From NCBI RefSeq assembly GCF_003428875.1, contig NZ_QQRS01000001.1, positions 434,001 through 498,000 of the forward strand: a stretch of DNA of 64,000 nt. The letters are read 5' to 3'. The notes below the pieces were generated by a model. That model searched no databases and was not told where the DNA came from. It saw only the letters and a list, made by a program, of their open reading frames with translations. Made by a program: the position numbers and the translations under genes. The stretch comes from Planomicrobium okeanokoites. Its GTDB lineage: Bacteria; Bacillota; Bacilli; Bacillales_A; Planococcaceae. Every line of letters starts with the position of its first letter. Positions within the stretch are counted from its first letter, which is position 1. Shown in pieces: positions 26,141-35,791 of this stretch.

Positions 26141-27262
26141 TCAGCCCCGCTCCAGCATTTGTTGGATCACTTTAAACATGCTTTTTGAATCATTCAGTTC
26201 AATCGATTTCCTGTACCTGTCAGCTGCTTCATTGAATTGTTGCATCATTTTCTCGTCCTGAAGCGCTCTGCAGGTGAAATCAAGCGCGTCTTCATCTCCG
26301 GGAATCAGCGTTACCAATTCCATCTCCTTTAGAATCTGCAAATTGATCTGTTCCTGGCCGGGCAATGCCGACGAAATAAAAACTGGGATGCCTTTTCTGA
26401 GCGCTTCCGACACCGTTACACCACCGGGCTTGCTGATAATAGCGTCCACTTCATCATAAATTTTGTTCATTTCTTCTTTGGAAGATATATAGGGGTACGC
26501 TTCAGCAAATTCATCCGGTATGCGTTTGATGTCTTTATATAACTTCTCGTTTGCTCCGCAAAGAACCTTCACCCGGCAATTAGTGTTTTTAACTCTCTTT
26601 TTGACCAAATCCCCCAGGTTTCCCAGTCCCACACTGCCCCCAGACAATAAAATCCGGTTCACTGTTGGGTTGCCGGTTTCTTCTTGCCGCGTCCGTTGTT
26701 CAAATTTTGGGCTGATCGGGATGCCGGTAACGAAGATCCGGGTTTCATCAATATCATATTTAGACGACAGCGCGTCTTTAACCATCCTGCTGGGCACGAA
26801 ATGATAGTCGATATGGCTGCAGCCCCACACGTCGTTAATGAAAAAATCCGTATAGATATTCAATGTGGGAATATCGCATTCGCCAGATTCTTTTAAACGG
26901 TTGATAAAAAGCGAAGCGAAGCCATGGGTACAGACAATCAGATCCGGCTGTTCCCTTTCTAAAAGGTCCCTCACTTTGTTCATGAATAAGATTTCGTATA
27001 ATTTATGCGGCCTTTCACTTTTACTGCGATAGGCGAATTGCCGGTATATCCATGCATAGGATTTTGGAAAGCGGCGGATCCATCCAAGATATCCCGCTAC
27101 GATGCCTTTTTCAAGCCAGGTATTCCATTCACTCAGAATATCCAGTTTCGTGGATGCAATCTCCCCGGAATTCATCTGAATAATCTCCCGGACCGCATCA
27201 GCGACCTGGTGATGACCGGATGGCATGCTGTCCAGCAAAGGGAGAAGCAGAACCTTCTTCAT
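26141..27262 (-). CDS. Glycolipid glycosyltransferase, MGDG-synthase/UgtP-like
   Basis: A 373-residue GT28-type enzyme. The N-terminal acceptor domain has 'SMPSGHHQVADAV' and the C-terminal donor domain has 'LSGGSVGLGNL' and 'SKPGGVTVSEALRKGIPVF', both typical of MGDG synthase and diacylglycerol glucosyltransferase UgtP. It probably transfers a sugar from a nucleotide sugar to a lipid acceptor at the inner leaflet. Its start overlaps the upstream gene by four bases and the DedA gene follows closely, forming a three-gene operon. Sugar and acceptor cannot be fixed from sequence. Confidence 0.85.
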   Translation of the reverse strand: MKKVLLLPLLDSMPSGHHQVADAVREIIQMNSGEIASTKLDILSEWNTWLEKGIVAGYLGWIRRFPKSYAWIYRQFAYRSKSERPHKLYEILFMNKVRDLLEREQPDLIVCTHGFASLFINRLKESGECDIPTLNIYTDFFINDVWGCSHIDYHFVPSRMVKDALSSKYDIDETRIFVTGIPISPKFEQRTRQEETGNPTVNRILLSGGSVGLGNLGDLVKKRVKNTNCRVKVLCGANEKLYKDIKRIPDEFAEAYPYISSKEEMNKIYDEVDAIISKPGGVTVSEALRKGIPVFISSALPGQEQINLQILKEMELVTLIPGDEDALDFTCRALQDEKMMQQFNEAADRYRKSIELNDSKSMFKVIQQMLERG

Positions 27263-27831
27263 TGGACAGCCTCCAGATAATGCGCTTCGGCAATATAAGC
27301 TGGGATGCTGTCAAGATACGGATAATTACGCATGTCTCCACGGTAAATCATTTCCATGCTGTCTGACGAAAAGATATCGCGCGGTGTCATTAAAGCAGGC
27401 GGCTTTTCTGTCAAATGAATGTTTCCGGCAGCCAATGCTTCGGTTACGAATTGCGAGCAGAAATAAGCATTTTTTCGATTGAAATTATAATTGAAAGCAA
27501 CGGCAAATAGACCGGTGAAATTGTATTTGAACGAATCTTTTTCCCGTTCCATTCGTTGAACGTACGCCCATATCATCCGGTAGCACTCTTCGCTAAGTTC
27601 CATCTTACAGACAGCGCAATCCGCCCGTTGAAAAAGATGGTCACGCACATCTTCTTTCACAAATCCTGCTATGAATGCGTTATCCGTTTCTTTTCGGCCG
27701 AAGCTGTACATCTGGCTTAAATCTTTGGTAAATGACAGCGACACATGGCTGAACGGATATCGTGTACAGTTCTTGATCATTTTTGCCAAATTGGTTTTGG
27801 TGTCAGTGAACACTATGTATATTTCCATCAT
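27259..27831 (-). CDS. NlpC/P60-superfamily (YiiX-like) cysteine hydrolase fold protein
   Basis: A 190-residue protein with the permuted papain-like pattern: His in 'YPFSHVSLSF' (about residue 28) near the N-terminus and Cys in 'AYFCSQFVTEAL' later, as in YiiX and LRAT-related enzymes. No signal peptide is seen. Such proteins cleave or transfer acyl or amide bonds; some act on lipids. It is the first gene of the operon with the glycosyltransferase and DedA, so an acyl-lipid substrate is plausible. AAGGGGGAAG precedes the double ATG. Confidence 0.7.
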   Translation of the reverse strand: MMEIYIVFTDTKTNLAKMIKNCTRYPFSHVSLSFTKDLSQMYSFGRKETDNAFIAGFVKEDVRDHLFQRADCAVCKMELSEECYRMIWAYVQRMEREKDSFKYNFTGLFAVAFNYNFNRKNAYFCSQFVTEALAAGNIHLTEKPPALMTPRDIFSSDSMEMIYRGDMRNYPYLDSIPAYIAEAHYLEAVQ

Positions 27832-28098
27832 TTCTTCCCCCTTGCAAAGAATCCCGTTTTTCCTTACCTTCAGTTTATCTTTCTCTCTTTAAACCTACAT
27901 CAGGCGCCAGGCTATTAATGTATGCGACCGGAGACTTAGAATTTATCGGGACTTATCTGTCTATATATAATTTAACGAATGAACACGTGTAAAGTTTCAT
28001 AAATATTTGTAATTTCCTGTTAGTTTATTACCTTATTATAGCCCTGATTACTTAAAAAAGAACCAGCTTATTTATTAAGATATTATTAATATTCGTAG

Positions 28099-28124
28099 AA
28101 AAACCTGCTCGTCACAGAGCAGGT
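28099..28124 (-). terminator. Terminator of the glycerate kinase gene
   Basis: ACCTGCTC and GAGCAGGT with a 6-base loop; A-run on its left gives T-run on the minus strand. The remainder of 27832-28151 holds no gene that I can see. Confidence 0.75.
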
Positions 28125-28151
28125 CAACTAAACTCATTATTAATCTAAGCA

Positions 28152-29303
28152 TCACTTATCATCTGCAATCACTTTTCCGAGCTTCAGGATATTCATGAGG
28201 CGCTTGGCTGCTTTATATAACAGACTTTCCCCATCAAGCAAAGCTTCCTGAAGTTCCATCGGCCCACTTATTATCGGCATGATTTCAAGAATACCTTCCT
28301 TTTCAAGATTTTCGATGCCTGAACCGATCGATCCGGCAAAAGCAATGACGGGTATATTATGGCTCCGGGCCAATCGCCCGATGCCAACCGGAACTTTTCC
28401 GAATACAGACTGCCCATCAATACGCCCTTCACCGGTCAGTACAAGATCAGCGCCGTCCAATTGCTTTTCCAGTTGAGTCCTTTCCACAATCAATTCAAGG
28501 CCGCTCATAAATTCCACATCCAACAAAGTTTTCAACAAGAAACCGATGCCTCCAGCAGCTCCACTTCCGGGTTCCGCACTTTTATCACGGCCCATAGTAT
28601 TGGCAGCGAGCGCGGAAAATTGCCGCATGCCTTTTTCGTATCGGCTCATGTGCTGCTGTTTCACTCCTTTTTGCGGGCCGAAAACCGCAATCGCACCATC
28701 TTTTCCCAACAAAGGATTTATTACATCACTGGCAACGATGATTTGAACTGCAGCCAGGGAAGGTTCCAGCCCAGTTGCATCCATTGAGGCGATCAAATCC
28801 ACTCGACCGCCGACAGTTTCCAGTTCCCTGTTGTTTTCATCAAAGAATTTAACGCCCAGTGCCTGGAATAAACCCGTGCCCGCGTCGACCGTCGCACTGC
28901 CGCCAAGCCCCAGTATGATTTTTTCCGCTCCCCGGTCCAATGCGTCTTTGATCAGTTGACCCGTGCCAAAACTCGAAGCTTTGTCAGGATCCAGCTCCTC
29001 CGGCAAAAGCAATGGCAAGCCGGAAGCAGCAGCGGTTTCAATCACAGCTGCTTTCTCTTCAACAATCCATCCATAGGCCGCTTCAATTTTCCGGCCAAGC
29101 GGATCCTGGACCTGGCAGCTGATCCTCTTTCCGCCGCTAACCGACAGAATTGCCTCAACTGTTCCCTCTCCGCCATCAGCCATCGGCAAAAGGATTGTTT
29201 CAGCAAGTGGATCAACATCGAGTATCCCCCGCTTTATGGCTACAGAGGCCACCAAGCTTGTCATCGAACCTTTGAACGAATCCGGTGCAATAATTATTTT
29301 CAT
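28152..29303 (-). CDS. Glycerate kinase, GlxK/GarK type
   Basis: A 383-residue type-I glycerate kinase that phosphorylates D-glycerate, feeding it to glycolysis. Marks: 'IIAPDSFKGSMTS' at the N-terminus, 'MADGGEGTVEA', 'GLGGSATVDAGTG' and 'LTGEGRIDGQS'. The start at 29303 follows GGGAGGC, replacing the longer frame from 29354. It may be the last gene of a nifS-osmC-glycerate kinase set on the minus strand, but a hairpin-like GAAGAC/GTCTTC pair at 29346-29376 could separate it. Confidence 0.9.
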   Translation of the reverse strand: MKIIIAPDSFKGSMTSLVASVAIKRGILDVDPLAETILLPMADGGEGTVEAILSVSGGKRISCQVQDPLGRKIEAAYGWIVEEKAAVIETAAASGLPLLLPEELDPDKASSFGTGQLIKDALDRGAEKIILGLGGSATVDAGTGLFQALGVKFFDENNRELETVGGRVDLIASMDATGLEPSLAAVQIIVASDVINPLLGKDGAIAVFGPQKGVKQQHMSRYEKGMRQFSALAANTMGRDKSAEPGSGAAGGIGFLLKTLLDVEFMSGLELIVERTQLEKQLDGADLVLTGEGRIDGQSVFGKVPVGIGRLARSHNIPVIAFAGSIGSGIENLEKEGILEIMPIISGPMELQEALLDGESLLYKAAKRLMNILKLGKVIADDK

Positions 29304-29401
29304 AGCGAGCCTCCCAAGTTTCAGCAAATTCCGCAGCAATAAAATAGAAGACATGCCTTATGTTAAGACACGTCTTCCGTAACTTCGTTGCTGTAATCCG
29401 T

Positions 29402-29872
29402 TCAATAGCTTTCAATATCCCATGCATGTTCAATTTCAACTGCGCCTTTCAGCGTCTGGGCTACAGGACAGCCCCTGTCAAAGACTTTTAGAGCCCGTTC
29501 AGCAGCCTCTTCTTTGCCGGCTGGAACTTTCACGTGATAATGGCAGCTGATTCTGGTGATTTTCAAAACTCCGTCCGGCGCTTCAATGACACCTTGTACT
29601 TCCGCTTTTACTTTGTCTGGTGAAGTCGGTATATGACGCGCTTCCAGCGCGCCTGATAATGTACCGACCAGTCAGCCGCCCGCGGCAGCTACGATATGGT
29701 CCAGCGTCGATGGATATTCCGGATCGGTTTCGACTCCATAAAATTCCCGTACACCTCCGTGTACACCGAACATGAGCGGCTCTTTGAAATCGCCGATATA
29801 GGCTTCACGGATTTTATTGGCTGTGTCTTTTTGAAACACTGTGATTTTGGTCAATTCAATAATATCACTCAA
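29402..29872 (-). CDS. OsmC-family protein with in-frame TGA at the catalytic Cys position (candidate selenoprotein or nonsense mutant)
   Basis: Read through one TGA (codon 67, 29674-29672), the frame gives a full-length OsmC-like protein of 156 residues. The context 'HIVAAAGG-U-LVGTLSGALEAR' places the TGA exactly where OsmC proteins carry the peroxidatic cysteine; the second cysteine is kept in 'DRGCPVAQTLKGAVEIEHAW'. No other stop or frameshift occurs. Start is TTG with GGAAGGTG upstream, 51 bases after nifS. Downstream of the TGA an 8-bp hairpin with loop GGA resembles a bacterial SECIS. Two readings remain: selenocysteine insertion, or a single-base TGC-to-TGA mutation or sequencing error leaving a pseudogene. 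No Sec machinery is in the window. Confidence 0.65.
29635..29653 (-). promoter_or_regulatory. SECIS-like hairpin after the OsmC TGA
   Basis: On the minus strand GGCGCGCT and AGCGCGTC pair (8 bp, one G-U) around loop GGA. The loop starts 27 bases after the TGA. Bacterial SECIS elements have a guanine-led apical loop roughly 16-37 bases after UGA. The same bases encode the conserved ALEAR motif, so chance pairing is possible. Confidence 0.4.
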
Positions 29873-29923
29873 AATATCACCTTCCTTTTTGTAAGGATAT
29901 CAATTTACCGATTATTCCGCAAA

Positions 29924-31057
29924 CTATAAGGGAGGTTCTGTCGGCTGCAATGTTTTGTTCAATACATCCAAAAAATCGATCAGATTTTCCTCAGTTGTGC
30001 CAGAATGGAATGAAATCCTGATAAACTTCCTGGCGACATCACTCGCAATTCCCATTGCCAGCATCGCTGACATCGCTTCACCCGCTCCAATCTTGCAGGC
30101 TGTACCGGTGGAGATGGCAATCTGGTGCCGGTTGCATTCAAGCATCATCCATTGCCCTTCAACATGCGGCAATAATAATCCCTGGATGAAAGGAGATTTT
30201 GCCGAAGGATCGCCTGCAGGAATCACGTCCTCCGGCAGATTTCCAAGCAAATACGATTGCAATTCTTTAGCGTTATTGAAATTTCCGGGCTGTTCCGCTA
30301 CCGCGATTTTTACAGCGATTGTAGCGGAAACAATGCCCGGAACATCAATCGTTCCCGCCCTGAAACCGTTTTGATGGACCGTTCCCTCGTAAACAGATTG
30401 CCAGTGGATGCTGGGATCCACATAGACGATGCCGACGCTTTTGGGTCCCCCAATTTTATGCGCAGAGAAAACTGCCGAAGCAACTCCGCTATCCGATAAA
30501 TTGACGGGCACTTTGCCTAAACCTTGGACCATATCCGAATGAAGCGGAACATCATAGCGTTTGGCATACGCCGAACAATAGGCAATATCCTGGATTGCCC
30601 CCATTTCAGAATTGACATGCTGCATTATCACGAGTGCCGTCTGTTTATCAACCGCGAGCTCAAATTCTTTCCGGTTCAGATTTCCGAATTCGTCCACCGG
30701 CACATACTCTACTGTATATCCTTCCTTTTCCAGCTCATGCAGAACAGCCAAAACAGAAGAATGCTCCAAAGATGTCGATATGATTTTTCTGCAATGTTCG
30801 GGCCTTCCTTTCAATACCGAACGGATGGCTAATTGGTTTCCTTCTGATGCACTGCCGGTAAAGTAAAACCCTTCAGGTCTGGCATCCAATAAATTTCCCA
30901 GGATCCGCCGGCAGGAATCCACATAATCCGATGCCTTTGTTCCGGCATCATGAAGGCTTTGTGTATTGCCGTAAGCCTGTTCGGCTGTTTCCATATATGC
31001 CTGTAAAGCTTCTTTTCTCATTGGAATTGTCGCCGCCGCGTCCAAATAGCTTTTCAT
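29924..31057 (-). CDS. nifS: Cysteine desulfurase, NifS-like
   Basis: A 377-residue PLP-dependent enzyme that removes sulfur from cysteine for iron-sulfur cluster assembly. The PLP lysine is K201 in 'FSAHKIGGPKS' and the persulfide cysteine is C321 in 'STGTACKIGAG'. It is divergent from nadB-nadC-nadA, the arrangement known in B. subtilis, where NifS supplies the cluster of NadA. A palindrome in the intergenic region could serve both directions. The downstream OsmC gene is 51 bases away. Confidence 0.9.
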   Translation of the reverse strand: MKSYLDAAATIPMRKEALQAYMETAEQAYGNTQSLHDAGTKASDYVDSCRRILGNLLDARPEGFYFTGSASEGNQLAIRSVLKGRPEHCRKIISTSLEHSSVLAVLHELEKEGYTVEYVPVDEFGNLNRKEFELAVDKQTALVIMQHVNSEMGAIQDIAYCSAYAKRYDVPLHSDMVQGLGKVPVNLSDSGVASAVFSAHKIGGPKSVGIVYVDPSIHWQSVYEGTVHQNGFRAGTIDVPGIVSATIAVKIAVAEQPGNFNNAKELQSYLLGNLPEDVIPAGDPSAKSPFIQGLLLPHVEGQWMMLECNRHQIAISTGTACKIGAGEAMSAMLAMGIASDVARKFIRISFHSGTTEENLIDFLDVLNKTLQPTEPPL

Positions 31058-31124
31058 ATCTTTATCAAAATCCCTTCAAAATGCATTTTTACCTTGTATT
31101 CACTGTATCTTTATGTCATTAATA

Positions 31125-31136
31125 GTGTCAAGACAC
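31125..31136. promoter_or_regulatory. Candidate NiaR (YrxA) operator between nifS and nadB
   Basis: GTGTCAAGACAC is an inverted repeat (GTGTC/GACAC) 22 bases before the nadB start. In Bacillus the nad genes are repressed by NiaR with niacin through a similar palindrome. Assignment is by position and similarity. Confidence 0.45.
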
Positions 31137-31157
31137 TTGTAAAGAAGGTGTAAAGTT

Positions 31158-32723
31158 TTGTTTGATGTATGTATTATCGGCGGCGGAGCAGCGGGTTTGA
31201 TGCTCGCACATTCCCTGCCTTCTACCTATAAAATTGCCGTGCTGACAAAAAATACGCCAGAAATAGCGAATTCATATCTGGCCCAGGGCGGCATCGCAGC
31301 CAGCCTCGACAAAACCGATTCGCCTGAAGCGCATGCATGGGATACTTTATTGGCGACCGCAGATCATTCCGATCCCGAACGTGTTGAGATGCTGACCAAG
31401 GATGGGCAAACTGCCATCAAAAAACTGATGGCTGAAGGGCTGCCCTACGACCAGGACGAATCGGGCCAGCCGATACTTGGCATGGAAGGTGCACACAGCA
31501 CCCGCAGAATCCTCCATTCGGGCGGTGATCAGACCGGCAAGAATCTGATGGACTATTTAATGAAGAAAACTGAAAAGAAAATCCATCTTTTACCCGAACA
31601 CCAGGCACTCGAACTCATAATGGATAACGGAAAATGCTGCGGCGCAGTGGCAAGCAATAGAAATGGACACCGACAAATCATACCCGCTCGCTATACCGTT
31701 CTTGCGACAGGGGGAATCGGCGCATTATACAGCCACACTTCCAATTCGCCTGTCGCGGGAGGCGAAGGGTTATCGCTGGCATATCACGCCGGAGCTGTTT
31801 TGGAAGATCTGGAATTCGTCCAGTTCCATCCAACCATTTTGACGATCGACGGAAAATCTGAAGGGCTTATTTCAGAGGCAGTCCGCGGAGAAGGTGCTTT
31901 TTTGGTCAATAAAGACGGCCATTCCATAATGGACGATATCCATCCGATGAAAGAACTTGCCCCCAGGGACATTGTCGCCCGGACAATTGAGTGGCATTGG
32001 CAGAAGCATGGCCCTGTTTTTCTGGATGCAAGGGGCATTACCTGTTTCAAATCCAAATTCCCTGCAATCTGGGGAAACTTACGTACCCATGGGATAGATC
32101 CCACAAGAGATTTGCTTCCTGTCCGGCCTGGAGCGCATTTTCATATGGGCGGAGTCAAAACGGATGACAAAGGCGCAACGACTATTAGCGGCTTATATGC
32201 CATCGGGGAAGTTGCATCCAGCGGCGTACACGGCGCAAACCGGCTGGCCAGCAATTCATTGCTGGAAGCAATCGTTTTCGCAAAACGGCTGGCAGATGAT
32301 TTGGTTGAACAAAACTCGCTTTCTGCTGACAGGCTGCCAGTTCAAGTGTATGCATCCATAGAAAACGGAACATCTGGCCTTTCCGACTTCCCCGATATGG
32401 GATTGATGCGTTCGAAAATGACTGACGCAATCGGAATATTGCGGGATAAGAAACAGTTAAATGCATTTATCACTGACTATCCGCTGCGCCCAATTAAGCA
32501 TTTGATGAATATGGACGATGAGGATATCAGTAATCATCATCAAATGACAGTGTGCACATTGATTGCAACTGCAGCTTATCTGCGCACTGAAAGCCGTGGC
32601 GCCCATTTCAGGACAGACTTCCCTTCTCGAATGGATGAATGGCAAGGAAAAGTGATTGAATTGTCTAAAACAGGAAGCGCAATTACCTACCGAAAAACCC
32701 ATAGCAAGGAGACTGTAACATGA
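31158..32723 (+). CDS. nadB: L-aspartate oxidase
   Basis: A 521-residue flavoenzyme that oxidises aspartate to iminoaspartate, the first step of NAD synthesis. The FAD-binding motif is 'CIIGGGAAGLMLAHSL' at the N-terminus, the succinate-dehydrogenase-like active region includes 'QFHPTIL' and 'REGAF'-type residues near 'VRGEGAFLV', and 'GLYAIGEVASSGVHGANRLA' binds FAD ribityl. The start is TTG at 31158 with AGAAGGTG upstream. It overlaps nadC by four bases. Confidence 0.93.
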   Translation: MFDVCIIGGGAAGLMLAHSLPSTYKIAVLTKNTPEIANSYLAQGGIAASLDKTDSPEAHAWDTLLATADHSDPERVEMLTKDGQTAIKKLMAEGLPYDQDESGQPILGMEGAHSTRRILHSGGDQTGKNLMDYLMKKTEKKIHLLPEHQALELIMDNGKCCGAVASNRNGHRQIIPARYTVLATGGIGALYSHTSNSPVAGGEGLSLAYHAGAVLEDLEFVQFHPTILTIDGKSEGLISEAVRGEGAFLVNKDGHSIMDDIHPMKELAPRDIVARTIEWHWQKHGPVFLDARGITCFKSKFPAIWGNLRTHGIDPTRDLLPVRPGAHFHMGGVKTDDKGATTISGLYAIGEVASSGVHGANRLASNSLLEAIVFAKRLADDLVEQNSLSADRLPVQVYASIENGTSGLSDFPDMGLMRSKMTDAIGILRDKKQLNAFITDYPLRPIKHLMNMDDEDISNHHQMTVCTLIATAAYLRTESRGAHFRTDFPSRMDEWQGKVIELSKTGSAITYRKTHSKETVT

Positions 32724-33574
32724 ACAGATTAATGGCGGAAAAAGCATTGACGAATTTTTTAATTGAAGATATCGGTGAACGTGATGCATCGTCGGTCATC
32801 TTTAATGAAACGGATGAAGGAGAAGCGATTGTACGAGCGAAAGCTGACGGCATAATCGCAGGATTACATATTTTTGAATGGGGCTACAATCTTCTCGACC
32901 CATCACTAGTGGTTGAAGCCTTCAAAAAGGATGGCGACCCAGTCCTGGCGGGCGAACCGATTGTAAGGATTACCGGAAAAGTATCGCAAATCCTGTCAGG
33001 GGAACGTGTTTTTCTAAACCTGGTACAGCGCATGAGTGCGATTGCAACATTGACGAGACAATGTGCGGAAGCATTAAGCAGCTCTCACACCCGCATCGTC
33101 GATACGAGAAAAACGACACCCGGCCTGCGGATGTTTGAAAAATACGCGGTAAGAGCCGGCGGCGGGTTTAACCACCGCAACGGGCTATACGATGCCGTGA
33201 TGCTGAAAGACAATCATATAGCAGCTGCCGGCTCCATTACGGAGGCTGTGAAAAAAGCGCGCTCAGCACATGGGCATATGATGATGATCGAGGTTGAAGT
33301 GGAAACAGAGGAACAATTAATGGAAGCGGTCAATGCATCACCTGATGTCATCATGTTCGATAATCAGACGCCTGAAACAATGAAACGCTGGGTCCAGCTT
33401 GTTCCCTCTGCTATCCGCACTGAAGCATCGGGAGGCATCGATCTGGCAAAGTTACGGTATTACAAAGATACTGGCGTTGACGTCATATCCATCGGCGCTT
33501 TGACGCATAGTGTCAGTAATCTGGATATGAGCATGAACTTGAGCATTTCACATAAGGAGGCTGTCACACAATGA
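32720..33574 (+). CDS. nadC: Nicotinate-nucleotide diphosphorylase (carboxylating), quinolinate phosphoribosyltransferase
   Basis: A 284-residue enzyme converting quinolinate and PRPP to nicotinate mononucleotide with loss of CO2. Family marks are '[20 protein letters not shown]', '[20 protein letters not shown]' and the C-terminal '[12 protein letters not shown]'. Start and stop overlap nadB and nadA by four bases each, so the three genes are translationally coupled. Confidence 0.95.
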   Translation: MNRLMAEKALTNFLIEDIGERDASSVIFNETDEGEAIVRAKADGIIAGLHIFEWGYNLLDPSLVVEAFKKDGDPVLAGEPIVRITGKVSQILSGERVFLNLVQRMSAIATLTRQCAEALSSSHTRIVDTRKTTPGLRMFEKYAVRAGGGFNHRNGLYDAVMLKDNHIAAAGSITEAVKKARSAHGHMMMIEVEVETEEQLMEAVNASPDVIMFDNQTPETMKRWVQLVPSAIRTEASGGIDLAKLRYYKDTGVDVISIGALTHSVSNLDMSMNLSISHKEAVTQ

Positions 33575-34665
33575 CTTCACTATTGGATGAACTTCAATTG
33601 ACTGACGCAATGCCGTCTGAATATCTGTCAGCACCTGTCAGCGAACTGCACGAACGCGCTGCCCGCGCAAAGGATATTCTCGGAGAACGTTTATTTATCC
33701 TTGGACACCATTACCAGAAAGACGAAGTGATCCGCTATGCGGATGTTACGGGTGATTCACTTCAGCTATCACAGATTGCCGGTCAGCAGACAGCGGACTT
33801 CATCCTTTTCTGCGGCGTCCATTTCATGGCGGAAACAGCCGACATTCTGACGACTCCTGAACAGGCGGTCATCTTACCGGACATGCGTGCAGGCTGCTCG
33901 ATGGCCGACATGGCCAATATCGATCAAACCGAGCGGGCCTGGCTGAAACTGCAGGAGTATTTTGGCGACACGATCGTTCCCCTGACTTACGTAAATTCGA
34001 CTGCCGCCATCAAAGCTTTTGTCGGCAGAAACGGCGGAGCTACCGTCACTTCTTCGAATGCCGCTGAAATGGTGGAATGGGCACTTGCACAAAAACAGCG
34101 CATGCTGTTTCTTCCCGACCAGCACCTTGGCAGGAATACAGCGGTAAAACTCGGCATTCCACTGGAGCGGATGGCGATCTGGGATCCAATTAAACAAAAG
34201 CTTGAACTCAAGTGTGAACTCGAAGACGTTCAGGTTATACTTTGGAAAGGCCATTGTTCTGTGCATATGAATTTCCTGCCGAAACACGTGGAAATTTTGC
34301 GCGACAAAGAACCGGACCGCAATATCCTCGTCCACCCGGAATGCACTTATGAAGTCGTCAGCATCTCTGATTACGCCGGTTCGACAAAATACATCATTGA
34401 TACGATCGAGGCTTCCGAACCCGGTTCAAAATGGGCGATCGGCACCGAAATGAATCTCGTCAACCGCCTTATAAAGGATTTTCCTGACCGTGATATCGTA
34501 TCCCTGAATCCTTATATGTGCCCTTGCCTGACAATGAATCGAATCGATTTGCCGCATCTGACATGGGCTCTTGAAGAAATGGTCGAGGGCAGAGTGATCA
34601 ACAGGATTTCAGTTGATCCAAAAACCGCTAAAGAAGCGGTTATGGCTCTTGAGAAAATGTTATAA
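33571..34665 (+). CDS. nadA: Quinolinate synthase
   Basis: A 364-residue [4Fe-4S] enzyme that condenses iminoaspartate with dihydroxyacetone phosphate to quinolinate. Cys109, Cys229 and Cys319 align with the three cluster ligands of B. subtilis NadA (110, 230, 320). Substrate motifs include '[10 protein letters not shown]' and 'HPECTYEVV'. The length, longer than E. coli NadA, is the Bacillus type. It ends the nadBCA operon at a strong hairpin. Cluster supply by the divergent NifS is inferred. Confidence 0.95.
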   Translation: MTSLLDELQLTDAMPSEYLSAPVSELHERAARAKDILGERLFILGHHYQKDEVIRYADVTGDSLQLSQIAGQQTADFILFCGVHFMAETADILTTPEQAVILPDMRAGCSMADMANIDQTERAWLKLQEYFGDTIVPLTYVNSTAAIKAFVGRNGGATVTSSNAAEMVEWALAQKQRMLFLPDQHLGRNTAVKLGIPLERMAIWDPIKQKLELKCELEDVQVILWKGHCSVHMNFLPKHVEILRDKEPDRNILVHPECTYEVVSISDYAGSTKYIIDTIEASEPGSKWAIGTEMNLVNRLIKDFPDRDIVSLNPYMCPCLTMNRIDLPHLTWALEEMVEGRVINRISVDPKTAKEAVMALEKML

Positions 34666-34676
34666 ATATAAAATGA

Positions 34677-34714
34677 AAAATCCCGGCCATCCAAATTTGG
34701 ATGGCCGGGATTTT
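34677..34714. terminator. Bidirectional terminator after nadA
   Basis: A perfect 38-base palindrome with arms beginning AAAATCCCGGCCATCC; flanking A and T runs serve both convergent genes. Confidence 0.9.
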
Positions 34715-34722
34715 CTATACTA

Positions 34723-34920
34723 TTAATAGCTCAATGCTTTTTGATAAATCCAGGTCTTCAAGTTTCCGATCGATGGGAAATGGATGGATTCACCTGTCAC
34801 CTTGTTTTCGGCTTTGATGATCACATCAAATTCATTGGGAGTAAATGACCAGCCTTCTTTCATCAAACTGCGTGTCATTTTAACAATCATGCTTGAACCT
34901 TTGATCGTTTCTAAACTCAT
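34723..34920 (-). CDS. Small hypothetical protein
   Basis: A 65-residue soluble protein (MSLETIKGSSMIVKMTRSLM...) of no family that I recognise. It has a basic amphipathic N-terminal half and beta-like segments ('FDVIIKAENKVTGESIHF'). The start at 34920 has AGAGGAG upstream. It sits alone between nadA and a non-coding stretch. Confidence 0.55.
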   Translation of the reverse strand: MSLETIKGSSMIVKMTRSLMKEGWSFTPNEFDVIIKAENKVTGESIHFPSIGNLKTWIYQKALSY

Positions 34921-35143
34921 CGGTCTCAACTCCTCTTTAGGGATGAATTGCTTCCCTTTATTTTATTTCAAATTGAAGATAAATGAAAGTTTATTGATTT
35001 ATACCTTAATTTTTCAGATTCTAAACCTTTCGATTTAGTTTGTTCATATTTTTATTATGTAAACAAAAATCATGTATAGCTACCGATGAACTTTGTATAG
35101 ATATTTAACTTATAAATAAAACGCTTCACAAATAAAAAACAGA

Positions 35144-35157
35144 GGTCAATATTGACC
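35144..35157 (-). terminator. Terminator-like hairpin at the TetR stop
   Basis: GGTCAA/TTGACC palindrome overlapping the stop codon at 35146, followed on the minus strand by TGTTTTTTATTTG. Confidence 0.5.
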
Positions 35158-35751
35158 CCCGCTTGGCTCCTTGCTTATAGCTTTTAAATGGGTTTCCAGG
35201 ATACCCCTCGTTTTTTCAGGATTCCCTTCCGCCCCTTGCAGCATAGAATTCAGCGCCAGGCCATCCATCAGGCCGTAGAGCCTGTCCGTTTCCAAACTCA
35301 GATCCGTGTCTTTTTTCAACAGATTCAACATCACAAGGTTCGACATCACTGATTTAACAGCCTGGTAGACGCTGTCCCGACCCCTGTCATAAGCTTTTCC
35401 CGAGTATTTGGAATGGAGTTTGAATATCAGCCGAGCCTCAGGCGCGGAGTCCCCTTCCCCGTTTTCCGGCAGCAAGCCCGCCAGCAGCTTAAGCACTTTT
35501 TCCTGAGGAGGCAGATCGGCCATGAATAGTTCGGTTGTCCGTTCAGCCAGATTGGCATGAACCAGGTCTTCTGTATAAGCCAGCAGTTCTTCCTGTGTTG
35601 TGAAATAATAACGCAATGCTCCCAGTGTAATTCCGGCCTCCTTTGCGATATTCCTTACTGACGCGCCTTCCATACCCTCCTTCAATAGAATTTTCCATGC
35701 GGCATGTGCGATATCCAACTTTTTGCTTTCGTGATCTATTAGTTTCGGCAT
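35146..35751 (-). CDS. TetR/AcrR-family transcriptional regulator
   Basis: A 201-residue repressor with an N-terminal TetR helix-turn-helix ('ASVRNIAKEAGITLGALRYYFTTQEELLAYT', about 29-58) and an all-helical ligand domain. The sequence resembles BetI-type regulators. Two related palindromic sites lie just upstream, implying autoregulation. The ribosome binding site is weak. There is no obvious target gene beside it: the next gene upstream (35940-36431) points the same way. Confidence 0.8.
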   Translation of the reverse strand: MPKLIDHESKKLDIAHAAWKILLKEGMEGASVRNIAKEAGITLGALRYYFTTQEELLAYTEDLVHANLAERTTELFMADLPPQEKVLKLLAGLLPENGEGDSAPEARLIFKLHSKYSGKAYDRGRDSVYQAVKSVMSNLVMLNLLKKDTDLSLETDRLYGLMDGLALNSMLQGAEGNPEKTRGILETHLKAISKEPSGGQY

Positions 35752-35791
35752 ACATCCATTTTATCAGAATACTTTTATTATTCAATAAATA

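Noticed and set aside
29346-29376. Terminator between the OsmC gene and glycerate kinase
   Set aside because: The GAAGAC/GTCTTC arms are only six bases around a long loop without a T-run; too weak to annotate as a terminator.
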